Notes: generated by a model not told the origin, from the letters alone. A stretch of 5,778 nucleotides of DNA from an uncultured Eubacteriales bacterium (GCA_949297565.1 CASFUI010000329.1:1-5778); one strand, 5' to 3'; counted from the stretch's first letter, positions 1-4,757 are shown. Translations and numbers: made by a program.

Positions 1-101
1 AGAATCTTAGATGCTCTGACTCTGCCTATGCCATAGACATAAGTAAGACCGATTTCAATTCTCTTTTCTCTTGGTAAATCTACACCTGAAATACGAGCCA
101 T
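1..101 (-). CDS. rpsM: 30S ribosomal protein S13, 5' end only
   Basis: S13 sits in the head of the small subunit, contacting the P-site tRNA and forming an intersubunit bridge. Only the first 33 codons are inside the window; the gene runs off the left edge. The translated start, MARISGVDLPREKRIEIGLT, followed by YVYGIGRVRASKI, is the highly conserved S13 N terminus. The ATG (forward CAT at 99-101) has a GGAGGTT Shine-Dalgarno at 111-117, about 9 bases upstream. It is normally the first gene of the alpha operon (rpsM-rpsK-rpsD-rpoA-rplQ), so more of that operon probably lies beyond the edge. It is separated from rpmJ by 329 bases, far more than any other spacer here, which suggests its own promoter or leader. 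Confidence 0.97.
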   Translation of the reverse strand, partial: MARISGVDLPREKRIEIGLTYVYGIGRVRASKI

Positions 102-142
102 GTGTTCTTTAACCTCCGTTAATCAACTAATAATTATTATTT

Positions 143-148
143 ATTATA
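143..148 (-). promoter_or_regulatory. Perfect -10 hexamer TATAAT upstream of rpsM
   Basis: The minus strand reads TATAAT here, about 42 bases before the rpsM ATG, inside an A/T-rich tract. A -35 at 17 bases would be TTATTC (166-171), a poor match to TTGACA. It would give a short leader ending in the GGAGGTT ribosome binding site. A/T-rich sequence produces such hexamers by chance, so this is a weak call. Confidence 0.25.
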
Positions 149-355
149 ATGAAATCTCGCAGTACGAATAACATACGCAGCTCGTCACTTACGTGCCGCC
201 TGAAATGTGTGCGCTGCCATTCTTCCCGCATATATTTAATAGTGAGAGCCACCTTACAACTATGCCGTGTGGTTCATCACTGCAGCCGCATAATTAAAAA
301 CTCCCCGTATGTCCATAAATTAAACACACGAAAGCTTCTTGCGCAAATAAAATAC

Positions 356-384
356 ATTGTACCTGTAATGCATTCTATCCGCAA
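356..384 (-). promoter_or_regulatory. Candidate sigma-A promoter for rpsM with long leader
   Basis: On the minus strand TTGCGG (379-384) and TACAAT (356-361) are exactly 17 bases apart. The -10 matches the consensus at five of six positions; the -35 matches only at its TTG. Transcription from here would give a leader of roughly 250 bases before rpsM, containing the foldable sequence of the spacer. The call rests on the hexamers and spacing alone. Confidence 0.3.
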
Positions 385-396
385 ACGCACAAACAT

Positions 397-416
397 GAGA
401 AGTATCTCTACTTCTC
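397..416 (-). other. Perfect 8-bp inverted repeat with GAGA tetraloop after rpmJ
   Basis: The minus strand reads GAGAAGTA, GAGA, TACTTCTC: a perfect 8-bp stem closed by a GNRA-class tetraloop, starting 15 bases after the rpmJ stop codon. It is followed by ATGTTTGTGCG rather than a run of T, so it is not a standard intrinsic terminator. It could be an RNA processing or stability hairpin, or a DNA operator, since it lies across the spacer and -10 of the TTGACA (425-430) / GATACT (401-406) pair. Confidence 0.5.
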
Positions 417-430
417 CCGAAAACTGTCAA
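401..430 (-). promoter_or_regulatory. Candidate promoter directly after rpmJ, TTGACA / GATACT
   Basis: A perfect -35 consensus TTGACA (425-430) directly follows the rpmJ stop. GATACT (401-406), a four-of-six match to TATAAT, lies 18 bases downstream. The -10 overlaps the inverted repeat at 397-416, so a protein binding that palindrome would block it. Weak as a promoter because of the poor -10. Confidence 0.25.
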
Positions 431-544
431 TTAGCCCTGTCTCTGCTTGTGCTTAGGGTTTTCACAGATAATTCTGATACTTCCCTTTCTTTTAATGACT
501 TTGCATTTTTCACAAATTGGTTTTACTGATGATCTAACCTTCAC
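431..544 (-). CDS. rpmJ: 50S ribosomal protein L36, zinc-ribbon form
   Basis: L36 is the smallest protein of the large subunit and binds 23S rRNA. The 37 residues read V(M)KVRSSVKPICEKCKVIKRK, then GSIRIICENPKHKQRQG, which matches the family along its whole length. The zinc ligands C11, C14, C27 and H32 are all present, so this is the zinc-binding (C+) form. The start is GTG (forward CAC at 542-544), fixed by alignment to the L36 N terminus and by a strong AAAGGAGG at 553-560, 8 bases upstream. Because of its size and GTG start, an ATG-only gene search misses it. It lies in its usual place between infA and rpsM, 93 bases after the infA stop, behind a good promoter candidate (579-608). Confidence 0.97.
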   Translation of the reverse strand: MKVRSSVKPICEKCKVIKRKGSIRIICENPKHKQRQG

Positions 545-578
545 TGCAAAAGCCTCCTTTCAGACAAGTTCGTTTGAT

Positions 579-608
579 ATTATATCACAACATAATTTTC
601 CATTGCAA
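579..608 (-). promoter_or_regulatory. Candidate sigma-A promoter with extended -10, upstream of rpmJ
   Basis: On the minus strand TTGCAA (603-608; four of six matches to TTGACA) is followed after 18 bases by a perfect TATAAT (579-584). The -10 is preceded by TGA (585-587), giving the extended TGnTATAAT form. The surrounding infA-rpmJ spacer is strongly A/T-rich. Initiation about 7 bases past the -10 would give a leader of roughly 28 bases, containing the rpmJ ribosome binding site. It would uncouple rpmJ, and possibly rpsM, from the long upstream operon. Confidence 0.5.
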
Positions 609-637
609 CTAAAATTTTTAATTTTGCGCCAAAAAAT

Positions 638-856
638 TTATTTGTCTCTCCAAATAATTCTTCCCTTGCTCAAATCATATGGAGAAAGTTCAATAGTCAC
701 CTTATCTCCCGGTAAAATACGTATATAATTCATTCTGAGTTTGCCGCTGATGTGTGCAAGCACCTGGTGACCGTTCTCAAGTTCTACCTGAAACATCGCA
801 TTAGGAAGTTTCTCAACAACAGTTCCTTCAATTTCAATTACATCTGATTTTGACAT
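638..856 (-). CDS. infA: Translation initiation factor IF-1
   Basis: IF-1 binds the A site of the 30S subunit during initiation, together with IF-2 and IF-3. The product is 72 residues, the standard bacterial length, and is a single OB fold. It carries the conserved IEIEGTVVEKLPNAMFQVEL, then ENGHQVLAHISGKLRMNYIRILPGDKV and the ending YDLSKGRIIWR. The ATG (854-856) has an AAGGAGG at 864-870, about 7 bases upstream. The start overlaps the end of the KOW protein gene by 19 bases, so its ribosome binding site lies inside that gene and translation is probably coupled. The product is entirely typical. Confidence 0.98.
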   Translation of the reverse strand: MSKSDVIEIEGTVVEKLPNAMFQVELENGHQVLAHISGKLRMNYIRILPGDKVTIELSPYDLSKGRIIWRDK

Positions 857-1137
857 GTATTGTCCTCCTTCATATTAGAAATATATAGCTTGATTGCTCT
901 TTTTATATCCTCATTCTGCAAATCTTTGTGTTTCTCTAACTTTTCAGCAATGTTATCATCAATGCGCTTAACTGTCTGAATATGTTTTTTCTTTTTTTTG
1001 TTAGGGTTATCTACCGTCCTGATGACGCCATCCGAAAGATATACATATCCCGGCTCCTCATCTATGATAACATAGACTCTGCATTTATCGTGCCCCGCAA
1101 GCGAACTGGCAAAACAGCCTGTCAGTTTATTTTCCAT
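838..1137 (-). CDS. Small KOW-type RNA-binding protein (L14e/L27e-like)
   Basis: The product has 99 residues. The first half resembles the KOW/SH3-like fold of eukaryote-type L14e/L27e ribosomal proteins: a GCFASSLAGHDKCRVYVII stretch (residues 7-25), then YVYLSDGVIRTVDNP and a basic NKKKKKH patch (46-52). The C-terminal half (about 58-90) is charged and probably helical. Clostridia commonly carry such a gene between map and infA, so a ribosome or RNA-linked role is likely, but the exact function is unknown. The ATG at 1135-1137 is chosen for its AAAGGTG at 1144-1150. The frame stays open to an ATG at 1212, but those 25 extra codons come from the repeat segment and have no ribosome binding site. 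The lysine tract contains an in-frame A AAA AAG heptamer. Confidence 0.85.
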   Translation of the reverse strand: MENKLTGCFASSLAGHDKCRVYVIIDEEPGYVYLSDGVIRTVDNPNKKKKKHIQTVKRIDDNIAEKLEKHKDLQNEDIKRAIKLYISNMKEDNTCQNQM

Positions 1138-1151
1138 ACTATTCACCTTTT
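1129..1151 (-). repeat. 23-base direct repeat, copy overlapping the KOW gene start
   Basis: This copy is identical base for base to 1274-1296. On the minus strand it carries AAAAGGTG, the spacer AATAGT and ATGGAAAAT, that is, the ribosome binding site, start codon and first three codons of the KOW protein gene. The identity stops exactly at both edges: AGA versus ATT before it, AAA versus CAC after it. Confidence 0.9.
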
Positions 1152-1175
1152 CTGAGCGACTTGTCGCGAGGAGGC

Positions 1176-1206
1176 GATGAGAAATCCGCGCAGGCGGTTT
1201 CTCATC
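1176..1206 (-). other. Long imperfect hairpin B within the repeat segment
   Basis: Positions 1176-1184 pair with 1198-1206 (9 bp) and 1186-1189 pair with 1194-1197 (4 bp). The base at 1185 is bulged and the loop is 1190-1193. Three more GC pairs (1173-1175 with 1208-1210) extend it past a second bulge. It is not followed by a T run on either strand, so it is unlikely to terminate transcription alone. Confidence 0.7.
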
Positions 1207-1215
1207 TGCCATCAG

Positions 1216-1247
1216 AGCTATTTGTTTTCGCTCAGAAACAAATAGCT
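1216..1247 (-). other. Perfect 12-bp hairpin A with 8-base loop
   Basis: On the minus strand AGCTATTTGTTT pairs perfectly with AAACAAATAGCT around the loop CTGAGCGA. The loop is the exact reverse complement of the segment's last 8 bases on that strand (TCGCTCAG, 1152-1159), which sit immediately before the ribosome binding site of the KOW gene. That is the arrangement of an H-type or long-range pseudoknot. Confidence 0.8.
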
Positions 1248-1253
1248 GTATGA

Positions 1254-1278
1254 AAAATCAGCGCTTCAGCGTGATTTT
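1254..1278 (-). terminator. Terminator-like hairpin D just after map
   Basis: The minus strand reads AAAATCACGCT, GA, AGCG, a bulged C, then TGATTTT with a fifth T and C after it. The stem is up to 11 bp with one bulge, the loop is 2 bases (4 if the last pair opens), and the second arm runs into TTTTTC. It starts 16 bases after the map stop codon. The stem is not GC-rich and the T tract is short, so at most it would be a leaky attenuator between map and the KOW gene-infA pair. Confidence 0.35.
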
Positions 1279-1296
1279 CCATACTATTCACCTTTT
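1274..1296 (-). repeat. 23-base direct repeat, copy at the map stop codon
   Basis: This is a perfect match to 1129-1151, with unit-to-unit distance 145 bases. It supplies the last two bases of the map TAA stop (1295-1297). It carries a full ribosome binding site and ATG (1280-1282) that open a 16-codon frame, MENHAEALIFHTAICF, ending at a TGA in 1232-1234. That is a duplicated but dead-end copy of the KOW gene start. Confidence 0.9.
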
Positions 1297-2053
1297 AATC
1301 CTCTGCAAGCGAAAGAATTTCCGGTCCGTTTTTCGTTACCAGCACTGTATTTTCATAATGCGCGGCAAGCGAATGGTCAACTGTAACCATAGTCCAGTCA
1401 TCGTCGAGGCACCTTACCTGCCAACTGCCCGCAGCAACCATTGGCTCAATAGCAAGCGTCATTCCCTCATACAGACGTATACCTCTGCGCTCCTGTCTGA
1501 AATTAGGAATCTGCGGCTCCTCGTGAAGCTGCATCCCTATGCCGTGTCCCACCAAATCGCGAATAACACCGTAACCGTAACTCTCGTTGTAATCCGCAAT
1601 GGCATTTGAAATTTCATGCAGATGACATCCTTCTTTCGCAAATTTTATGCCTTCAAAGAAACTTTGTCTTGTAACCTCAATCAGCTGTGACGCCTCTTTG
1701 CTGATTTCTCCGACGCCGACAGTTCTCGCAGCGTCAGACTGATACCCTTTATATATTACTCCGGCATCGAGACTCACAATGTCTCCATTCTTTAAAATTC
1801 TGCTCTTGGAAGGAATGCCGTGAACCACCTCATCATTAACCGAAACACATATTGAAGCAGGATAACCGCCATATCCAAGAAACGAAGGGACACAGCCAAA
1901 ACTCCTTATCATGTCCTCGCCGAGCTGATTGACCCGCCAGGTTGACATCCCGGGCTTGATTTCCTTACACAAATCATTGAGCACCTTTCCCAGAATTCTG
2001 CCTGCCTCTCTCATCAATTCTATTTCTCTGTGTGATTTTACCGAAACTGCCAT
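1295..2053 (-). CDS. map: Methionine aminopeptidase, type I
   Basis: Map removes the initiator methionine from nascent proteins in the cytoplasm. The 252 residues match the type Ia length, with a pita-bread fold and no N-terminal extension. The five dinuclear metal ligands are visible: D96 and D107 (SLDAGVIYKGYQSDAART), H170 (LVGHGIG), E203 (AIEPM) and E234 (YENT). The substrate-binding histidines H78 (VVHGIP) and H177 (QLHEEP) are also present. It starts 7 bases after the adk stop. Its ribosome binding site is poor (AGGAAAG at the adk 3' end), so translation is probably coupled to adk. Its stop codon overlaps the direct repeat that begins the inserted segment. The position after secY-adk is the standard Firmicute order. 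Confidence 0.97.
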   Translation of the reverse strand: MAVSVKSHREIELMREAGRILGKVLNDLCKEIKPGMSTWRVNQLGEDMIRSFGCVPSFLGYGGYPASICVSVNDEVVHGIPSKSRILKNGDIVSLDAGVIYKGYQSDAARTVGVGEISKEASQLIEVTRQSFFEGIKFAKEGCHLHEISNAIADYNESYGYGVIRDLVGHGIGMQLHEEPQIPNFRQERRGIRLYEGMTLAIEPMVAAGSWQVRCLDDDWTMVTVDHSLAAHYENTVLVTKNGPEILSLAED

Positions 2054-2060
2054 GACCGCA

Positions 2061-2705
2061 CTACTTTCCTAATATTTTTACAATGTCGCCGAACACTTCT
2101 TCCATATCCTTTGTTCCGTCAACCTCTGCGAGAACACCCTTCTTTGCATAGAAATCAATCAAAGGCTGAGTCTGCTCATGATATACATTAAGTCTGTTCT
2201 TCACCGTCTCCGGCTTATCGTCATCTCTTAAAATGAGCTTTTCTCCGCAGACATCGCATATTCCCTCTGTCTTAGTCGGGTTATACTTTATGTGGTATGT
2301 CGCGCCGCAGCCCACGCATGCTCTTCTTCCTGACATTCTGTTTACAATACTCTCGTCAGGCACTTCCACATTAATCGCATAATCAACAGCCTCCCCCTTT
2401 GCTGTAAGAGCAGCGTCAAGAGCTTCAGCCTGCGGAATTGTTCTTGGAAAACCATCGAGAACATATCCGTTTGCACAGTCAGGCTGCTGAAATCTATCCA
2501 TTATTAAATCAAGCGTAAGCTCATCAGGAACAAGCTCACCCTTATCCATATATGTCTTTGCTTTCTTACCGAGTTCAGTATTATTTTTAATATTCGCCCT
2601 GAAAATATCTCCGGTAGAGATATGTGGAATCTTGTACTCTGCCGCAATCTTTTTTGCCTGTGTACCCTTGCCGGCACCAGGTGCTCCTAACATGATAATC
2701 TTCAT
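2061..2705 (-). CDS. adk: Adenylate kinase, zinc-binding LID form
   Basis: Adk catalyses ATP + AMP = 2 ADP in the cytoplasm. The product is 214 residues, a long-type kinase. Visible features are the P-loop GAPGAGKGT (7-15), the AMP-binding STGDIFR, the DGFPR motif (84-88) and a LID domain with four cysteines, C130, C133, C150 and C153, arranged as a zinc site typical of Gram-positive enzymes. The frame is open to an ATG at 2771, but the start at 2703-2705 is preferred. It gives the canonical MKIIMLGAPGAGKGT end, and GGAGG at 2711-2715 is 5 bases upstream; the 22 extra residues have no family match and no ribosome binding site. It lies between secY and map as usual. Confidence 0.98.
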   Translation of the reverse strand: MKIIMLGAPGAGKGTQAKKIAAEYKIPHISTGDIFRANIKNNTELGKKAKTYMDKGELVPDELTLDLIMDRFQQPDCANGYVLDGFPRTIPQAEALDAALTAKGEAVDYAINVEVPDESIVNRMSGRRACVGCGATYHIKYNPTKTEGICDVCGEKLILRDDDKPETVKNRLNVYHEQTQPLIDFYAKKGVLAEVDGTKDMEEVFGDIVKILGK

Positions 2706-2781
2706 AACTTCCTCCGTAAACGCATTATACACAAACGACTCGCCCGGAGAATATCCAGGCAAGTCACCCATGTCTATATCA

Positions 2782-4104
2782 TTACTCGCTCAAAAATCCT
2801 TTGTAGTTGCGATTTACCATCATTGACTCAATCTGCTTCATTGTCTCAAGAACAACTCCGACTATAATGATGATAGATGTTCCGCCAAATGATACACTGG
2901 CATTGAAAAAGCCCGTGCACATAATAGGAATTAACGCTACAATCATAAGACCAACCGCGCCAATAAATACGATATAATTTAATATTTTATTCAAATACTC
3001 GCTGGTAGATTTACCAGGTGTTATACCAGGAATAACTCCGCCTGCTTTCTTTAAGTTATCCGCAATCTGTACAGGATTAAACGTAATCGAAGTATAGAAA
3101 TATGCGAATACAACAACCAGAATGATGTAGAGCACAAGACCTATCGAGTACTTAGGCATCTCAATTCTGCACCAATATGACTGGCTTAAATACTTTGTCC
3201 ATTCATATGCATTGCTTGTAAACAGCTGTACGATGATTACAGGGAACTGCATAATAGATGAAGCAAAGATAATAGGCATAACTCCGGCAGTATTAACCTT
3301 CAGCGGAATATTTGTAGACTGACCGCCTACGGTTTTTCTTCCCGCAATCTTCTGTGAATACTGTACAGGAATTCTGCGCTCGCCGTCCTGCAGGAAAATA
3401 ACAAGTACAACAACCGCTAAAATAATCGCAAGAATAATAGCAGCTACAGTCACACCTCTTGCAATACTCTTGTTTGAAACAAATGTACTGTAAAGTGTAA
3501 CAAAATCACTAGGCATACCGGAAATAATATTTATAAGCAGGACAATCGAAATACCGTTTCCAACACCCTTTTCTGTAATCTGCTCACCAATCCACATAAG
3601 TACTGCTGAGCCGGCGGTAAGTGCCGCTACTACAACAATAATGCTTGTAACATAGTGAAGCATGCTCATATTCTGATAGTCCTTGATAAGGCCCTGTCTG
3701 CCGAAGCCGACTGCCATAGCAATACTCTCAATAAGAGCCAGCGCAACTGTCACATATCTCGTAATAGAAGCAATCTTCTTTCTGCCATCCTCGCCCTCTT
3801 TCTGCATCTCTTCCAGTTTAGGAATAGCTATTGTCAAGAGCTGCATGATGATAGAAGAAGTAATGTAAGGTGTTATGCTCAGTGCAAACAGGGACATTTT
3901 TTCAAATGAACCACCTGTAAATGCACTCAGATAACTTAAGTCGCCGCTGTTAAAACCACTCAGAAGCGTACTAAAATACTCTGTATCAACACCCGGAACA
4001 GGAAGGAGACTTCCTATTCTCACTACAACAAGCATCATAAGTGTATAAAGCAATTTTTTGCGTATATCCTTATTTTTAAATGCGCTCGCAAGTGTTTTTA
4101 TCAT
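2782..4104 (-). CDS. secY: Preprotein translocase channel subunit SecY
   Basis: SecY forms the protein-conducting channel of the SecYEG translocon in the cytoplasmic membrane. At 440 residues it has the normal length, with ten hydrophobic segments at roughly 18-36, 72-92, 115-135, 151-172, 182-200, 217-238, 272-294, 321-341, 374-396 and 402-420. Conserved landmarks are ITPYITSSIIMQLL in TM2, WIGEQITEKGVGNGISI before TM5, the RRIPVQY loop (243-249), QSTNIPLKVNTAGVMPIIFA leading into TM7, and the NRNYKGF tail. The ATG overlaps the rplO stop by one base (TAATG), with GAGGTGG at 4109-4115 inside the rplO end, so the two are translationally coupled. Nothing unusual. Confidence 0.98.
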   Translation of the reverse strand: MIKTLASAFKNKDIRKKLLYTLMMLVVVRIGSLLPVPGVDTEYFSTLLSGFNSGDLSYLSAFTGGSFEKMSLFALSITPYITSSIIMQLLTIAIPKLEEMQKEGEDGRKKIASITRYVTVALALIESIAMAVGFGRQGLIKDYQNMSMLHYVTSIIVVVAALTAGSAVLMWIGEQITEKGVGNGISIVLLINIISGMPSDFVTLYSTFVSNKSIARGVTVAAIILAIILAVVVLVIFLQDGERRIPVQYSQKIAGRKTVGGQSTNIPLKVNTAGVMPIIFASSIMQFPVIIVQLFTSNAYEWTKYLSQSYWCRIEMPKYSIGLVLYIILVVVFAYFYTSITFNPVQIADNLKKAGGVIPGITPGKSTSEYLNKILNYIVFIGAVGLMIVALIPIMCTGFFNASVSFGGTSIIIIVGVVLETMKQIESMMVNRNYKGFLSE

Positions 4105-4544
4105 TATACCACCTCACAAGTTCCACCAACAGCTTCGATTTTTTCCTTAGCTGAAGCGCTGAAAGCATTAGCCTTAACTGTAAGCTTCTTTGTGAGTTCT
4201 CCGTTTCCAAGAATCTTAACGCCATCCTTAGGATTTTTAACAATACCGGATTCGATAAGTGTATCTACCGTAACCTCTGCTCCGTCGTCAAATCTCTCTA
4301 ATACACTGACATTGATTGCAACGATTTCCAGACGGTTTCTGTTAGTGAAACCTCTCTTAGGAATTCGTCTGTATAATGGCATCTGGCCACCTTCAAAGCC
4401 TGGTCTTGGAGCACCTGAACGCGCCTTCTGACCCTTATGGCCCTTGCCGGCTGTCTTGCCGTTGCCGGAGCCATGTCCGCGGCCTCTTCTGAAATTATCG
4501 CTTTTTACTGAACCCTCTGCCGGTCTTAAATTAGATAAATCCAT
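4104..4544 (-). CDS. rplO: 50S ribosomal protein L15
   Basis: L15 is a late-assembling large subunit protein with an extended basic N-terminal tail that threads into 23S rRNA. The 146 residues show the expected layout: MDLSNLRPAEGSVK, the Gly/Arg/Lys-rich tail RGRGHGSGNGKTAGKGHKGQ (about 20-40), the conserved GFEGGQMPLYRRIPKRGF (49-66), and a globular C-terminal half ending in AFSASAKEKIEAVGG. The ATG has AAGGAGGT at 4551-4558, 6 bases upstream. It is 27 bases after rpmD and overlaps secY by one base. Confidence 0.98.
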   Translation of the reverse strand: MDLSNLRPAEGSVKSDNFRRGRGHGSGNGKTAGKGHKGQKARSGAPRPGFEGGQMPLYRRIPKRGFTNRNRLEIVAINVSVLERFDDGAEVTVDTLIESGIVKNPKDGVKILGNGELTKKLTVKANAFSASAKEKIEAVGGTCEVV

Positions 4545-4571
4545 TATTGCACCTCCTTCATCTAAATAGAA

Positions 4572-4757
4572 TTAGATTTCTTCTACCTTTAACATGTAAC
4601 CAATCTGCTGTATCTGACCTCTTGTCGCCTCATTATCCGGAAGCTCTACGGTCTTGTGCATCTTTGTAAGACCCATTGCCTCAACAGTTCTTCTATGCTT
4701 TGGAACAGCACTGATTGGAGACTTCACTAAAGTTATTCTCAACTTTTTATCAGCCAT
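4572..4757 (-). CDS. rpmD: 50S ribosomal protein L30
   Basis: L30 is a small large-subunit protein, here 61 residues, close to the usual bacterial length of about 60. The sequence LRITLVKSPISAVPKHRRTV followed by EAMGLTKMHKTVELPDNEATRGQI is diagnostic. The ATG (4755-4757) has GGAGGT at 4763-4768. The 49-base spacer from rpsE contains a small perfect hairpin (4775-4788) just ahead of the ribosome binding site. Confidence 0.98.
   Translation of the reverse strand: MADKKLRITLVKSPISAVPKHRRTVEAMGLTKMHKTVELPDNEATRGQIQQIGYMLKVEEI

Larger units (their letters stand above)
102..430 (-). promoter_or_regulatory. Long rpmJ-rpsM spacer, candidate leader or promoter region of the alpha operon
   Basis: This 329-base stretch holds no convincing gene. 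On the minus strand it contains, in order: TTGACA directly after the rpmJ stop (425-430); a perfect 8-bp hairpin (397-416); a second promoter-like pair, TTGCGG (379-384) and TACAAT (356-361), 17 bases apart; then foldable, moderately GC-rich sequence at about 160-285; and an A/T-rich tract with a perfect TATAAT (143-148) just before the rpsM ribosome binding site. Possible stems in the middle part include GTGA/TCAC enclosing CCAC/GTGG (about 242-280), and GCAGC/GCTGC enclosing a small GTAA-loop hairpin (about 177-217). Minus-strand open frames here are under 50 codons and lack properly spaced ribosome binding sites. Assignment as a leader is inference. Confidence 0.4.
1152..1273 (-). mobile_element. 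122-base hairpin-rich segment between direct repeats, probable small repeat element
   Basis: This segment separates the two 23-base direct repeats and is packed with inverted repeats. Hairpin A: arms 1216-1227 and 1236-1247, 12 perfect bp, 8-base loop. Hairpin B: arms 1173-1189 and 1194-1210, 16 bp with two single-base bulges and a 4-base loop. Hairpin D: arms 1254-1265 and 1268-1278, 11 bp with one bulge, reaching into the flanking repeat. There is also a short stem, 1156-1160 with 1163-1167. It encodes no protein of useful size. Deleting it with one repeat copy would leave map stop, ribosome binding site and KOW gene start in normal operon spacing, so it looks inserted. It resembles a non-autonomous element (MITE- or REP-like). 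I see no transposase and cannot place it in a named family. Confidence 0.6.

Noticed and set aside
316..430. Minus-strand short frames after rpmJ (37 codons from TTG at 430, and about 40 codons from the ATG at 395)
   Set aside because: Neither has a ribosome binding site at a usable distance, and neither product resembles a ribosomal or other known small protein.
149..529. 126-codon plus-strand open frame across the rpmJ-rpsM spacer and most of rpmJ
   Set aside because: It lies antisense to rpmJ, has no ribosome binding site before its ATG (A/T-only sequence), and its product has low-complexity, Cys/Arg/Ser-rich composition resembling no family I know.
447..728. 93-codon plus-strand open frame
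   Set aside because: It is antisense to rpmJ and infA, has no ribosome binding site, and is explained by the opposite-strand genes.
1138..1212. 25-residue N-terminal extension of the KOW protein (start at 1212)
   Set aside because: The ATG has no Shine-Dalgarno and the added residues are coded by hairpins of the repeat segment. The ATG at 1135-1137 has AAAGGTG at the right spacing.
1250..1609. 119-codon plus-strand open frame starting in the repeat segment
   Set aside because: It is mostly antisense to map, a clear gene with all active-site residues; shadow frame.
2724..2729. TATAAT in the secY-adk spacer as an adk promoter
   Set aside because: The hexamer is perfect on the minus strand, but I find no -35 match at 16-18 bases upstream, and a start here would fall within or next to the adk ribosome binding site.
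2706..2771. 22-residue N-terminal extension of adenylate kinase
   Set aside because: Adk proteins begin at MKIIMLGAPG, and GGAGG at 2711-2715 serves that ATG; the upstream ATG has no ribosome binding site.
3655..3909. Plus-strand open frames inside secY
   Set aside because: They are antisense to transmembrane-coding sequence with no start signals; shadows of secY.
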